Below are positions 52,001-59,846 of a stretch of 64,000 bases of DNA, in pieces (within the stretch, counting starts at the first letter, position 1; each line of letters starts with the position of its first letter). This stretch comes from Clostridia bacterium. GTDB lineage: Bacteria > Bacillota_A > Clostridia > Christensenellales > Aristaeellaceae. The stretch lies in contig JAFWYA010000030.1 in assembly GCA_017517815.1 (NCBI GenBank), forward strand, positions 1 to 64,000, written 5' to 3'. A program made the translations under genes and the position numbers. A model generated the notes under the pieces. That model was not told the origin of the DNA and searched no databases. It saw nothing but the letters and a program-made list of their open reading frames with translations.

Positions 52001-53272
52001 TATTCTGTCACCAAGGTGTGGGAACTGGCAGCTCATCAGACGGCGCCTGAATCCGTGCAGGTGCAGCTGTATTACAGCCTTGACGGTACGAACTGGACGC
52101 AGCATGGCGCGCCCGTCACACTGAATGCAGACAACCGCTGGCACCATACATGGGAGAACCTTGAAACGGGCTATATCTGGAAGGTGGAGGAAACCAGCGA
52201 ACTGGATCATATAATTTCGACGGTATCTCCGGCGAAATCTGAGAAATATGAAGCGCAGAGTTTTACCATCACCAACACCACCGATGTGGAAAGCGGCAAT
52301 TACAGCGTAACGAAGGAATGGAAGCTGAAGCCTTATCAGACGGAGCCTGCATCCGTGCAGGTGCAGCTGTACAAGGCGGTGGGCGACGGTGCTGCGACTG
52401 CCGAGGGAGAGCCTGTTGAACTGAATGAGTCCAACAACTGGACTTATACGTGGGAAAATCTTGACAAGGGTTATGTGTGGTCTGTGAAGGAAGTCGGCTT
52501 GCCGAATGACATGATTGCAACAATCGTGCCGGAGAAGTCCGAAAAGGGCAGCACGGCGGATTTCACCATCACCAACACCACGAAGGTCAGCTATGCTGAT
52601 TACAGCGTGACCAAGAAGTACGCTGAAAACATTCACACCCACAGGCATCAGCCCATCAGCGTGGCGCTTTACCGCAGCGTCAATGGCAAGGATGAGATCA
52701 AATATGGCTCCTCCGTTACCCTCAGCAGGGAAAATGGCTGGCGCTATGTATGGGAGCGGCTGGACAGCGGCTATACCTGGCGCGTGGAGGAGGAAAACCT
52801 GCCCGAAAATATGGAGGCAGCCATCGTCGGCCCGATTGACGTGACTGAAGAAGGCGATCTGGTTGACCAGAAATGGTTTGAGATCACCAACTGCTATACC
52901 TATGTGCCGGTGGATATTACGGTGCACAAGCAATGGAGCATTGCCGATGAAGGCATGATTCCTGAAAACGTCAAAATGACCCTTTACCGCAACGGCGTTG
53001 AATGGGATACCGTCATCCTGACCAGGGAGATGGACTGGAGCTATGTGTGGGACGGCCTGGACGCCGGCTATGAATGGACGGTGAAGGAGACGGAAGTGCC
53101 TGACGGCATGGTAAGCGAAGTGGAGCGCGTGGGCAACACATTTGTTGTCATCAACCGCGACGCGCCCAAACTGCCTGTTACCGGCGACAGTCACAGCCCG
53201 GCCCTGCTGGCATGGCTGAGCCTGCTGGCACTGACGGCATTTGGCGCACTGCTTCGCCGCAAACGCGCATAA
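49094..53272 (+). CDS. LPXTG-anchored adhesin with thioester and eight CnaB-type domains
   Basis: A 1392-residue surface protein. A signal peptide ends near AGAETA. Residues 40-240 form a thioester domain with Cys74 in GYCADLGQFF and Gln176 in TQAAIWSYT, the pair that makes a reactive bond able to couple to host proteins. A pilin-like FctA/Spy0128-type domain is near residues 455-570 (YEFKLEQIDDSGN). Eight CnaB-type repeats follow (about 575-1355), each opening with V-K-x-W and ending ITN, expected Lys-Asn isopeptides. The end is LPVTG at 1360-1364, a hydrophobic helix and RRKRA, for sortase. AAAGGAAG precedes the ATG. No sortase gene is near. Confidence 0.88.
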   Translation: MKRFWGLLMLLVLVLAVAGAETATDTYVFKPNDRYYAASPHRVGVASTSLPWGYTDGASIYKMVKDGNIYMGYCADLGQFFGADKINYHRYELEYSGALPGNRQGLWFRQNAGKVRAILEHGYWPEGATFVNGKAQDTREYRDAIRIQLEALGTAAGLSEEEAKKLTGAEAITATQAAIWSYTNGYQPAAYDSQPVTFSSSTYVLQKYPHWFSYLNDKSITVADNIAAVPDEGNYPNEEPLPNWEGGEYASQLKPVYDRILAVYNYLVGCTPVEKPLTRQLDNEYVILSDVWDGSGSGNWWDWIFGTAKPDQPYYCVLARFKLTGDDKQLNALELEAKLMVDGQEAVAQNFDLKAANPGNTTSAELTGPDANGYYTVKFLYPLTAAQVEGSSQVVLTLSGNQTVEDTYLYYPYKDEDTDGRTHSQALVGRGHGLQTIDDTSTLSIDSAKWTISGKKYRHSDLSKVPYEFKLEQIDDSGNAVSSFPAVTVKNDDSGSFSFPAISYVNPGTYRYKVTEVIPAGADDAEYDQGHYIVTVTVSKSGSVLLVNDTPTIQYYADSSAAGQTQTEIAFVNRPTITFTVNKVWAILPEDAALKPDAVSVILYENNIRYGEPVTLSEANGWSYTWEDLNPNSSWRVQEESLDNFASSTPETFGPDDLDGKSGHEAIITNSSLTTTVSARKVWNLQPYHKQTPVTLQLVMDGKPVEGKSVMLPINGNQWWCTWLNLERGHTWKVQEVNVPDGMTSSVEVTSNGRDFAFVVTNTGNVEKADYTVQKTWSLEEYQTKEPVQVKLFYSVDGEDWTQYGDEVTLNEANSWSHTWSQLETGYQWKVEEVNVPEGMTVTCSGPAKNGEGYQFTINNATNVTKKQYSVRKDWNLKDYDAALKREIEVQLYRAEGDGAPAAYGEKVKLNQANNWSHSFGELDAHYTWSVEEVSSIGHVTTAYTTETDDATGAVTLVITNTSEAEKADYSVTKVWELAAHQTAPESVQVQLYYSLDGTNWTQHGAPVTLNADNRWHHTWENLETGYIWKVEETSELDHIISTVSPAKSEKYEAQSFTITNTTDVESGNYSVTKEWKLKPYQTEPASVQVQLYKAVGDGAATAEGEPVELNESNNWTYTWENLDKGYVWSVKEVGLPNDMIATIVPEKSEKGSTADFTITNTTKVSYADYSVTKKYAENIHTHRHQPISVALYRSVNGKDEIKYGSSVTLSRENGWRYVWERLDSGYTWRVEEENLPENMEAAIVGPIDVTEEGDLVDQKWFEITNCYTYVPVDITVHKQWSIADEGMIPENVKMTLYRNGVEWDTVILTREMDWSYVWDGLDAGYEWTVKETEVPDGMVSEVERVGNTFVVINRDAPKLPVTGDSHSPALLAWLSLLALTAFGALLRRKRA

Positions 53273-53275
53273 ATG

Positions 53276-53309
53276 ACAAAAAGGGTGGTCGAAAGATCGC
53301 CCTTTTTGT
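53276..53309 (+). terminator. Terminator of the adhesin gene
   Basis: ACAAAAAGGGTGGTC pairs with GATCGCCCTTTTTGT (one G-T wobble) around GAAA; a T tract lies in the right arm. Confidence 0.8.
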
Positions 53310-53331
53310 CTGCTCTGATGACGAAAAAGAA

Positions 53332-53361
53332 TTGATTTTTCACCTGCTGCAGCCGTATAAT
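53332..53361 (+). promoter_or_regulatory. Promoter of the Cys-rich membrane protein gene
   Basis: TTGATT and TATAAT with an 18-base spacer lie 37 bases before the ATG. Confidence 0.55.
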
Positions 53362-53397
53362 GATGAACGGCTTATGCAGCCGGAATGAGGTGAAACC

Positions 53398-54159
53398 ATG
53401 AACTATTTTCAGTGGAGCAGCATGTCGCCTGTACGCAGGCGTTATTTTCTGCGGCTTTTCGGGCGCGTGCTGATTCTGGCAGCCTGCGCGGTGATATGCG
53501 TCGCCTGTCCGCAGCAATACGATATTCTTTATGGATGGCAGTTTTTCAAACAGCCGTCCATCATGCACATCCTGTGGCTGATCTGGATGGCGGACATGGC
53601 TGTGCAGCTGCTGCCTGTACGAAGCCATATCCCGCTGGGGTCGCAAAAGCTGTTCAAACTGCGTTTTAAACCCATTCGCGAAAAGTTCAGCCGCAGAGCG
53701 CTTCGGCAGTATATCATCAGCACGACACGTTCGGCATTCTGGGTGCTGCTTTTGTGGACGGCACTCATCGCAGTGATCGGTGTATTGTATTATGCGGGCA
53801 TTTTAAACCGCACAGCGCTGTTTATGATATCCGTCGTTTTTTATGTGTGCGACCTCATCTGCGTGCTCATCTGGTGCCCGTTCAGGCTGATCATGAAAAA
53901 CCGCTGCTGCACCACCTGCCGTATTTTCAACTGGGATCACCTGATGATGTTTACGCCTATGCTGTTTGTGGACAGCTTTTACTCCTGGAGCCTGCTGGGT
54001 GTGGCCATCGCTGTGTGGATCGTGTGGGAGAGCTGCATCATGCTGTTCCCCGAGCGGTTCTGGGAGCAGACCAATACGGCCCTGCGCTGCTCTGAATGCA
54101 CGGACAAGCTGTGCACCCAGTACTGCCAGAAGTTAAGAAAAGAAAGAACAACACCGTGA
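53398..54159 (+). CDS. Membrane protein with CxxC motifs, unknown function
   Basis: A 253-residue protein with about five hydrophobic segments. Two Cys groups stand out: NRCCTTCRIFNWDH near residue 163 and RCSECTDKLCTQYCQ near the C-terminus, both on the side predicted to face the cytoplasm, apt for zinc or an iron-sulfur centre. The segment between the segments 2 and 3 is basic (KLRFKPIREKFSRR). Similar proteins are seen in Clostridia as uncharacterised. GAGGTGAAACC precedes the ATG. Confidence 0.65.
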   Translation: MNYFQWSSMSPVRRRYFLRLFGRVLILAACAVICVACPQQYDILYGWQFFKQPSIMHILWLIWMADMAVQLLPVRSHIPLGSQKLFKLRFKPIREKFSRRALRQYIISTTRSAFWVLLLWTALIAVIGVLYYAGILNRTALFMISVVFYVCDLICVLIWCPFRLIMKNRCCTTCRIFNWDHLMMFTPMLFVDSFYSWSLLGVAIAVWIVWESCIMLFPERFWEQTNTALRCSECTDKLCTQYCQKLRKERTTP

Positions 54160-54181
54160 CGCAAAGTCACGGTGTTGTTGT
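54147..54181 (+). terminator. Terminator of the Cys-rich membrane protein gene
   Basis: A perfect 14-bp stem (AACAACACCGTGAC with its complement) around GCAAA; its right arm ends in TTGTTGT. Confidence 0.75.
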
Positions 54182-54445
54182 ATGCTGGCAAATGACTCAA
54201 AAACTAATACAATTCCCGGCTATCGTTTTGGAATAACCCTTTCATTTTGCATTGGGTGTATTTGGGTGCAAAAAAAGGCTCGGTGAGTGCGATGACGAGC
54301 TTTCATTTTTATGTCAGACTACCTCCTGTTGGAGATGGCATTTCCCGCGACGAGCTCAATCATTCGTTCGTTGGAATTCTGATGATTGCAGTAACATGAG
54401 TATGGCAACTACGCGACAAACCTGATCAATAGAAACATTAAGAAG
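54182..54445. other. Gene-free spacer
   Basis: No supported gene, RNA motif or mobile-element end is seen. A five-base stem (GCTCG/CGAGC) near 54280-54302 is followed by a T-rich stretch, but it is too short to call. Confidence 0.5.
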
Positions 54446-54481
54446 GCACAGGTAAGAAGAACACAATCCTCTTGCCTGTGC
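54446..54481. terminator. Hairpin terminator beyond the dead symporter gene
   Basis: GCACAGGTAAGAAGA pairs with TCCTCTTGCCTGTGC (G-T wobbles) around ACACAA. T-rich flanks exist on both sides, TTTTC on + and CTTCTT on -. Confidence 0.65.
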
Positions 54482-54514
54482 TTTTCAATGATTCATTTGC
54501 TTTAACGAAACAAG

Positions 54515-55900
54515 TCATCCCCTAAAATGATCGTCTTTAGAAAACTTGGCCACAATTCCACTCAGCGCGATAACCGCCAGCAGATTGGGAATGACCATCA
54601 AACCATTAAACATATCGGATATATCCCATACCAGAGAAACCTTCTGGAAGGAGTCCACGACGATGAATGCAAGCACAATGATTCCATACAATACCCGGGT
54701 GACCTTGCTGCCTTTGAACAGGACTTTTACATTGCTCTCACCAAAGAAGTATCAGCCAATAATGGTAGAGAAGGCAAAGAACAGCAAGCAAATCGCCACG
54801 AAGGCATTACCGAAAGCTCCAAAGGAGTGCTTAAAGGCAACTTGTGCCAGTGCGGTGCCGTCCAGCATCATTCCATCAGCACCGGTGGTACCCAGCATAC
54901 CAGAGGTCAGAATCACCAGAGCCGTCATCGTCAACACGATAAAGGTATCAATGGATACGTCGATCATGGCAACAGCGCCCTGATCCTGGGACTTGTTCAC
55001 CTTGGCCAGCGCATGAGCATGAGGCGTGGAACCCATACCAGCCTCATTGGAAAACAAGCCGCGCGCGACACCGAAGCGCATGGCCTCTTTGATGCCAATG
55101 CCCAAAGCGCCGCCCATGACGGCCTGCGGATTAAAAGTACCAACAAAAATAGATTTCAACGCAGGCAAGATGTTTTGGTAATTCATAAAGATCAATACCA
55201 GAAAGCCTACAATATAGAACACAGCCGTCAGAGGAACAAGCTTCTCAGTGATAGTGGCAAGGGCACTTGACGCCGCCCAGAAAGATGAATGCAGAGAATG
55301 CGGATACTGCAATACCGGTCCAAAGCTTCGGAATACCAAATGCGGTGTAGAACGCTTCGCAGATGGAGTTGGCCTGCACCATGTTGCCCATGAAACCAAG
55401 CGCCAAAATAATGGCAACGCCAAAGAATACTGCAAGGAACAAACCAAGCTTTCCTTTAAAAGCTGCCTTGATATAGTAGATAGGACCGCCCAGAACTTCG
55501 CCATCCGTGCCAAACTTCTTAAAGCGCTGCGCGAGCACAGCTTCTCCATAGATGGTTGCCATACCGAAAAAAGCAGAAACCTATATCCAGAACACGGCGC
55601 CAGGGCCGCCAGCCACCAACGCAGTCGCACAGCCGGCAATGTTGCCTGTACCAATCTGTGCAGCAACTGCCGTAGCCAGAGCCTGGAAGGAACTCATGCC
55701 GTCCTTGCCGGCTTTTTTACCTCGCAAGCTGATGTTGCCAAAGACAAGACGCAGGCCCCCTTTAAACTTTTTCACCTGAACAAATCCGGTGCGGAAGAAA
55801 AAAACACACCGCTTCCCAACAGAAGGAACAGCAGGAGAAGCCACTTGTTCCAGAGCAGATCGTTAATGACGGTTACAACATTGCTTAATACAGCTTCCAT
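54515..55900 (-). pseudogene. Sodium:alanine/glycine symporter (AGCS/AlsT), inactivated
   Basis: The minus strand encodes a whole AlsT-type symporter in pieces. The start [20 protein letters not shown] has a good AGGAG site. A shift in a T-tract near 55800 leads to [17 protein letters not shown]; then [23 protein letters not shown] reaches GPGAVFWI and a TAG where Trp is expected. The frame resumes at VSAFFGMATIYGEAV, shifts again near 55265 after FLGGVK, continues ATITEKLVPLTAVF to RGLFSNEAGMGSTPHAHA, meets a TGA in STIIG-W-YFFGE where Trp is expected, and ends FSKDDHFRG. Four lesions make it inactive. Its glycine riboswitch is intact. Confidence 0.85.
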
Positions 55901-56014
55901 ATTGTATCTCCTCATTTCTTTTCGACAAATAAACCGGCATGCGCCGGTGGCACCTCGACCAAGGTACAGAAAATCCAAGCCCGTCCTGCGATCCAAACCT
56001 GACTTTTCTGCAAC

Positions 56015-56042
56015 AAAAACGCCGGGCGCAAATGCTCCGGCG
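56015..56042 (-). terminator. Riboswitch-controlled terminator before the symporter pseudogene
   Basis: CGCCGG pairs with CCGGCG around an 11-base loop and is followed by five T on the minus strand. It lies between the glycine aptamers and the symporter start, as an expression platform would. Confidence 0.7.
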
Positions 56043-56093
56043 AATAAAGCGATATAAATAAGAATCCACCCTACACATTGTAGAGGTCATATC

Positions 56094-56252
56094 TCACTCT
56101 GTCCTTTTACCTGAGAGATTCGGCATCAGCTGCCTTTCACCTTCGGTACTCATTTACTGAGATTCTCCAGAGCTACATCCATTCTTAGTCCCCACCTGAT
56201 ATCAGGCACCCGAGAGTTTTACTCCTTCGGTAGGCACAAGGCCATTTCTCCA
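56094..56252 (-). promoter_or_regulatory. Tandem glycine riboswitch
   Basis: Read on the minus strand, aptamer 1 has ACCGAAGGAGTAAA and CTCTCGGGT, then the linker leads to aptamer 2 with CTCTGGAGA, ACCGAAGGTGAAAG, GAATCTCTCAGGTAAAAGG and ACAGAG. These are the conserved cores of the two-aptamer glycine (gcvT) riboswitch. It would switch the downstream terminator in response to glycine and control the symporter, which is now a pseudogene. Confidence 0.92.
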
Positions 56253-56276
56253 AACCGTTTTTCACGCAGAGCCAAG

Positions 56277-56312
56277 ATAAAACACCCACCGATTGTATTC
56301 AACCGGTGGGTG
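56277..56312 (-). terminator. Terminator of fhs
   Basis: CACCCACCG pairs with CGGTGGGTG around a 12-base loop, followed on the minus strand by TTTTATC. It isolates fhs from the glycine riboswitch. Confidence 0.85.
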
Positions 56313-56330
56313 AACAAATGGCTGAGGCGA

Positions 56331-58010
56331 TTAGAACAGACCGATGATGCGGCCGTTTTCGTCAACGTCGATCTTTTCGGCGGCGGGAACCTTGGGAAGA
56401 CCGGGCATGGTCATGATGTCGCCGGTCAGCGCCACGATGAAGCCGGCGCCGGCGGAAACCTTCAGATTGCGGACGGTTACGGTAAAATCTTCGGGCGCGC
56501 CGAGCAAGGTCTGATCGTCGGAGAAGGAATACTGCGTCTTGGCCATGCAGATCGGCATGGAGGCAAAACCCAGATCCGTAAGCTGCTGAGCCTGCTTTTT
56601 GGCATTGGGAGTCAGCGCAACATCCTTGCCATGATAGACCCTGGTGACAATGGCCTGAAGCTTTTCTTCAATGGTCAGTTCATCTTCATAAGCATAGCGG
56701 AAGCTGCTGGTGCTGTTGGTTTCGCACAGGCGCACAACTTCTTCAGCCAGCTCTACGCCGCCGTCGCCGCCCTTGCCCCATACTTCGGACAGGGCTACAT
56801 TCACGCCCAGCTCCTTGCACTTTGTACGGATCAGCTCCAGCTCAGCCTCGGTATCGGCGGGGAAACGGTTGATGGCCACCACGCAGGGCAGACCATACAC
56901 ACTGGTCACATTCTCCACATGACGCAGCAGGTTGGGAAGACCCTTTTCAAGCGCTGCCAGATTCTCGTTATTCAGATCAGCCTTGGCTACGCCGCCGTGA
57001 TGCTTGAGGGCACGAACCGTTGCAACCACCACCACAGCAGAGGGCACCAGACCCGCCTTGCGGCACTTGATATCCAGGAACTTCTCCGCGCCCAGATCGG
57101 CGCCGAAGCCTGCCTCGGTCACGCAGTAGTCGCCCAGCTTCATGGCCATGCGGGTCGCCATGATGGAGTTGCAGCCATGCGCGATATTGGCAAAGGGACC
57201 GCCGTGGATGAAAGCGGGCGTGCCCTCGAGTGTCTGCACCAGATTGGGCTTGAGCGCATCCTTGAGCAACGCGGTCATGGCGCCGGCAGCTTTCAGATCG
57301 CCAGCCGTGACAGGCTTGTCATCGTAGGTATAAGCCACGATGATGCTGGAAAGGCGCTGCTTCAAATCAGAAATGCTGGAAGACATGCAGAATACAGCCA
57401 TCACTTCACTGGCAACCGTAATATCAAAGCCGTCCTCACGAGGCACGCCCTGCAGCCTGCCGCCAAGGCCGTCCACCACGTTGCGCAGCTGGCGGTCATT
57501 CATATCCACGCAGCGCTTCCAAGTGATCTTCTTGGTGTCAATGCCCAGCGCATTGCCCTGCTGAATGTGATTGTCCAGCATGGCAGCCAGCAGATTGTTG
57601 GCCGCGCCGATGGCGTGGAAGTCGCCGGTAAAATGGAGATTGATGTCCTCCATGGGCACAACCTGAGCATAGCCGCCGCCGGCAGCGCCGCCCTTGATGC
57701 CAAAGACCGGGCCCAGGGAAGGCTCACGCAGGGCGAGGATCGCATTCTTGCCAATTTTGCGAAGGCCGTCAGCCAAACCAACAGAGGTCGTGGTCTTGCC
57801 CTCGCCGGCAGGCGTGGGAGAAATGGCGGTCACCAGAATCAGCTTTCCATCGGGAGCGGGGTCATCATTGAGCAGACTGTAGTCCACTTTGGCTTTGTAG
57901 TTGCCGTAGGTTTCAAGATAGCGCTCCGGCACACCGGCTACAGCGGCGATCTCGTGAATGTTCTTCATCTGACAGCTCTGGGCAATTTCGATGTCTGTTT
58001 TGAATTCCAT
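56331..58010 (-). CDS. fhs: Formate-tetrahydrofolate ligase
   Basis: A 559-residue cytoplasmic enzyme joining formate to tetrahydrofolate with ATP to give 10-formyl-THF. The ATP-binding loop [20 protein letters not shown] is near residue 62-82. Other family blocks are [44 protein letters not shown] and [13 protein letters not shown]. Full length for the family. The ATG at 58008-58010 follows CGAGGAGG. It is led by a ZTP riboswitch and faces away from the purine operon, so the one-carbon donor for PurN and AICAR transformylase is made next door. Confidence 0.96.
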   Translation of the reverse strand: MEFKTDIEIAQSCQMKNIHEIAAVAGVPERYLETYGNYKAKVDYSLLNDDPAPDGKLILVTAISPTPAGEGKTTTSVGLADGLRKIGKNAILALREPSLGPVFGIKGGAAGGGYAQVVPMEDINLHFTGDFHAIGAANNLLAAMLDNHIQQGNALGIDTKKITWKRCVDMNDRQLRNVVDGLGGRLQGVPREDGFDITVASEVMAVFCMSSSISDLKQRLSSIIVAYTYDDKPVTAGDLKAAGAMTALLKDALKPNLVQTLEGTPAFIHGGPFANIAHGCNSIMATRMAMKLGDYCVTEAGFGADLGAEKFLDIKCRKAGLVPSAVVVVATVRALKHHGGVAKADLNNENLAALEKGLPNLLRHVENVTSVYGLPCVVAINRFPADTEAELELIRTKCKELGVNVALSEVWGKGGDGGVELAEEVVRLCETNSTSSFRYAYEDELTIEEKLQAIVTRVYHGKDVALTPNAKKQAQQLTDLGFASMPICMAKTQYSFSDDQTLLGAPEDFTVTVRNLKVSAGAGFIVALTGDIMTMPGLPKVPAAEKIDVDENGRIIGLF

Positions 58011-58049
58011 GATGACATAACCTCCTCGGTGTTGTGTCGTTGAGTACAC

Positions 58050-58081
58050 AAAAAGGGCGCACCGCAAACAACGGTGCGCCC
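58050..58081 (-). terminator. Terminator of the ZTP riboswitch
   Basis: GGGCGCACCG pairs perfectly with CGGTGCGCCC around TTGTTTG, with five T after it on the minus strand. Its 5' arm shares the GGGC end of the aptamer, giving the mutually exclusive fold. Confidence 0.85.
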
Positions 58082-58160
58082 AGACGGTCGGCATTCAAGC
58101 GCTTTTGCGCCGCGATACTTCATGTGGTGAACTCCACTTCCGTCAGTCGTATCGCACCAT
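58077..58160 (-). promoter_or_regulatory. ZTP riboswitch (pfl motif) upstream of fhs
   Basis: Minus-strand sequence shows the conserved CGACTGACGGAAGTGGA with CCAC closing a hairpin, then a linker and GCCGACCGTCTGGGC. These are the two halves of the ZTP-binding pfl motif. The aptamer's last GGGC is the first arm of a terminator. ZTP or ZMP, which builds up when 10-formyl-THF runs short, would open fhs expression. Confidence 0.88.
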
Positions 58161-58183
58161 GACAATGCTAGCCATGCACGATA

Positions 58184-58212
58184 AGAATATCATGCAAATC
58201 GAATTCCGTCAA
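58184..58212 (-). promoter_or_regulatory. Promoter of fhs
   Basis: On the minus strand TTGACG (58212-58207), 17 bases, TATTCT (58189-58184), about 25 bases before the aptamer. Confidence 0.65.
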
Positions 58213-58375
58213 GGCGTTTTTGGCAAGGAGTACCCGACAGGATCACCAACGCGCCCTTTCTTCATCAGTCCCGGGATGACGGCTCTGTCATCCGGAAGTT
58301 TCTTTTGTACCGTATTAGGAGCATGCCGCAGTTCACTTGCTTCTGTCCTGTATTTTTTCACTCAGCGCGTAAAAA

Positions 58376-58402
58376 TCAGCCAAAAAGCTGAACGTTTTTT
58401 TG
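58376..58402 (+). terminator. Weak hairpin before the purine promoter
   Basis: TCAGC pairs with GCTGA around CAAAAA, with a short ACG gap and then seven T. The stem is short, so this is tentative. The rest of 58213-58441 holds no feature that can be supported. Confidence 0.3.
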
Positions 58403-58441
58403 TGTTGTATGAAAATTATACGGCAAAACGAGCTTTCCTAC

Positions 58442-58470
58442 TTGTATTTTCGTCAAAAATGCATTATACT
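58442..58470 (+). promoter_or_regulatory. Promoter of the purine operon
   Basis: TTGTAT and TATACT with a 17-base spacer, about 60 bases before purE. No purine (guanine) riboswitch or clear PurR site was recognised in the leader. Confidence 0.7.
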
Positions 58471-58529
58471 TAAAAATGGTTTTCTTTTTGTATCCTCTGT
58501 TCCATGCAACATTCAGGAGGTATGCGCTA

Positions 58530-59027
58530 ATGAAGAAAGCGGCCATCGTTATGGGCAGCGCGAGTGATCTGCCTGTTGTGGAAAAGGCCATCAAAACGCT
58601 GCAGGAATTCGACGTGCCCCATGAGGTTCACGTATACTCTGCACACCGCACCCCGGAAGAAGCACATGCTTTTTCTTCCAACGCCCGAAAAAATGGTTTT
58701 GGCGTTATCATCGCTGCTGCGGGCATGGCTGCCCATCTTGCAGGCAGCGTCGCCGCCAACACCACTCTGCCTGTCATCGGCATTCCAATGAAGTCCTCCA
58801 CTTTTGCCAACGGCCTTGACGCTCTGCTTTCCACCGTACAGATGCCTTCCGGCATTCCGGTTGCCACGGTTGCAGTGGACGGCGCAGTGAACGCCGCTCT
58901 TCTGGCAATTGAGATTCTCGCCGTCAGCGACGACGAACTGGCTGAAAAACTGGCCCAGAAGCGCGCCGCCGATACGAAAAAGGTTCTCGCCGCCAACGCG
59001 GAAGCGGAAGCCAGGTATAACCATTAA
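58530..59027 (+). CDS. purE: N5-carboxyaminoimidazole ribonucleotide mutase
   Basis: A 165-residue class I PurE. It moves the carboxyl group of N5-CAIR to C4. The [18 protein letters not shown] opening and the active-site SAHRTPEEA block near residue 42 are diagnostic; [17 protein letters not shown] follows. It needs PurK for N5-CAIR, which is not in the window. CAGGAGG precedes the ATG at 58530. First gene of the operon. Confidence 0.96.
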   Translation: MKKAAIVMGSASDLPVVEKAIKTLQEFDVPHEVHVYSAHRTPEEAHAFSSNARKNGFGVIIAAAGMAAHLAGSVAANTTLPVIGIPMKSSTFANGLDALLSTVQMPSGIPVATVAVDGAVNAALLAIEILAVSDDELAEKLAQKRAADTKKVLAANAEAEARYNH

Positions 59028-59081
59028 CCTGTACTCTGCAAAAGCAGAGACTTCGACTAAAATATAAAGGAGATCATCGTA

Positions 59082-59771
59082 ATGGAGAATCTGAAGCTTG
59101 TTTACACCGGCAAGACCAAGAATGTGTACGCTCTGGATAACGGCAACTGCCTGCTGAAGTTCAAGGATGACTGCACCGGCAAAGACGGTGTGTTTGATCC
59201 CGGCGAGAACTCCGTGGGCCTGACCATCGAAGGCGTGGGCGACGTCAACCTGCGCATGTCCATCTACTTCTTTGAAAAGATCAATGCCGCTGGCATCTAC
59301 ACCCATTATGTTTCTGCCGACCTTGCCAACACCACCATGGAAGTTCTCAAGGCCAAGCCCTTCGGCCAGGGTCTGGAAGTGATCTGCCGTCACAAGGCTG
59401 TGGGCAGCTTCATCCGCCGCTATGGTTCCTACATCGAAGAGGGCGCCGACCTGCCCGCCTATGTCGAAATGACCTTCAAGGATGATGCCAAGGGCGATCC
59501 GCTGGTCACCAAGGACGCACTGGTTGCGCTGGGCGTGATGACCGACGAGCAGTATGACACCATGAAGGCCATGACCCAGAAGATCACCCAGATCGTTGCT
59601 GATGACCTGAAGGAAAAGGGCCTGGTGCTTTACGACATCAAATTCGAATATGGCTATGACGCCGACGGCAAAGTCATGCTCATCGACGAAATTGCTTCCG
59701 GCAACATGCGCGTTTACAAGGACGGCGAGTACATCGACCCCATGACTCTCTCCAAGCTGTTTTTTGCCTAA
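59082..59771 (+). CDS. purC: SAICAR synthetase
   Basis: A 229-residue enzyme joining aspartate to CAIR with ATP. Seen are [13 protein letters not shown] at the start, the [17 protein letters not shown] block near 98-114, and [22 protein letters not shown] near the C-terminus, the expected metal and ATP sites. AAAGGAGATC precedes the ATG. The 54-base gap after purE has no terminator. Confidence 0.96.
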   Translation: MENLKLVYTGKTKNVYALDNGNCLLKFKDDCTGKDGVFDPGENSVGLTIEGVGDVNLRMSIYFFEKINAAGIYTHYVSADLANTTMEVLKAKPFGQGLEVICRHKAVGSFIRRYGSYIEEGADLPAYVEMTFKDDAKGDPLVTKDALVALGVMTDEQYDTMKAMTQKITQIVADDLKEKGLVLYDIKFEYGYDADGKVMLIDEIASGNMRVYKDGEYIDPMTLSKLFFA

Positions 59772-59780
59772 GCAATGACC

Positions 59781-59815
59781 AAACCGGGACAGGTTATCAC
59801 AATCTGTCCCGGTTT
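59781..59815 (+). other. Hairpin between purC and purF-like genes
   Basis: AAACCGGGACAG pairs perfectly with CTGTCCCGGTTT around 11 bases. No T run follows, so it may act in mRNA processing or give partial attenuation. Confidence 0.6.
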
Positions 59816-59846
59816 GTGGTCTACAACCAACGAGGAGGACGTTCAC

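Noticed and set aside
50820..53160. Regular repeats that might be taken for a CRISPR-like array
   Set aside because: They are about 280-310 bases long, in frame, and diverged at DNA level; they encode CnaB-type domains.
50855..53194. Long open frame of about 780 codons on the minus strand
   Set aside because: It lies wholly opposite the CnaB repeats; its open state comes from the codon bias of the adhesin gene. It has no ribosome site or domain.
56310..58043. Open frame of about 580 codons opposite fhs
   Set aside because: Shadow of the highly biased fhs coding sequence; the minus strand has full Fhs motifs.
58213..58441. Possible purine riboswitch in the purE leader
   Set aside because: The conserved TATA-GG and CCTAC-type cores of the purine aptamer are absent, and the only hairpin lies upstream of the best promoter.
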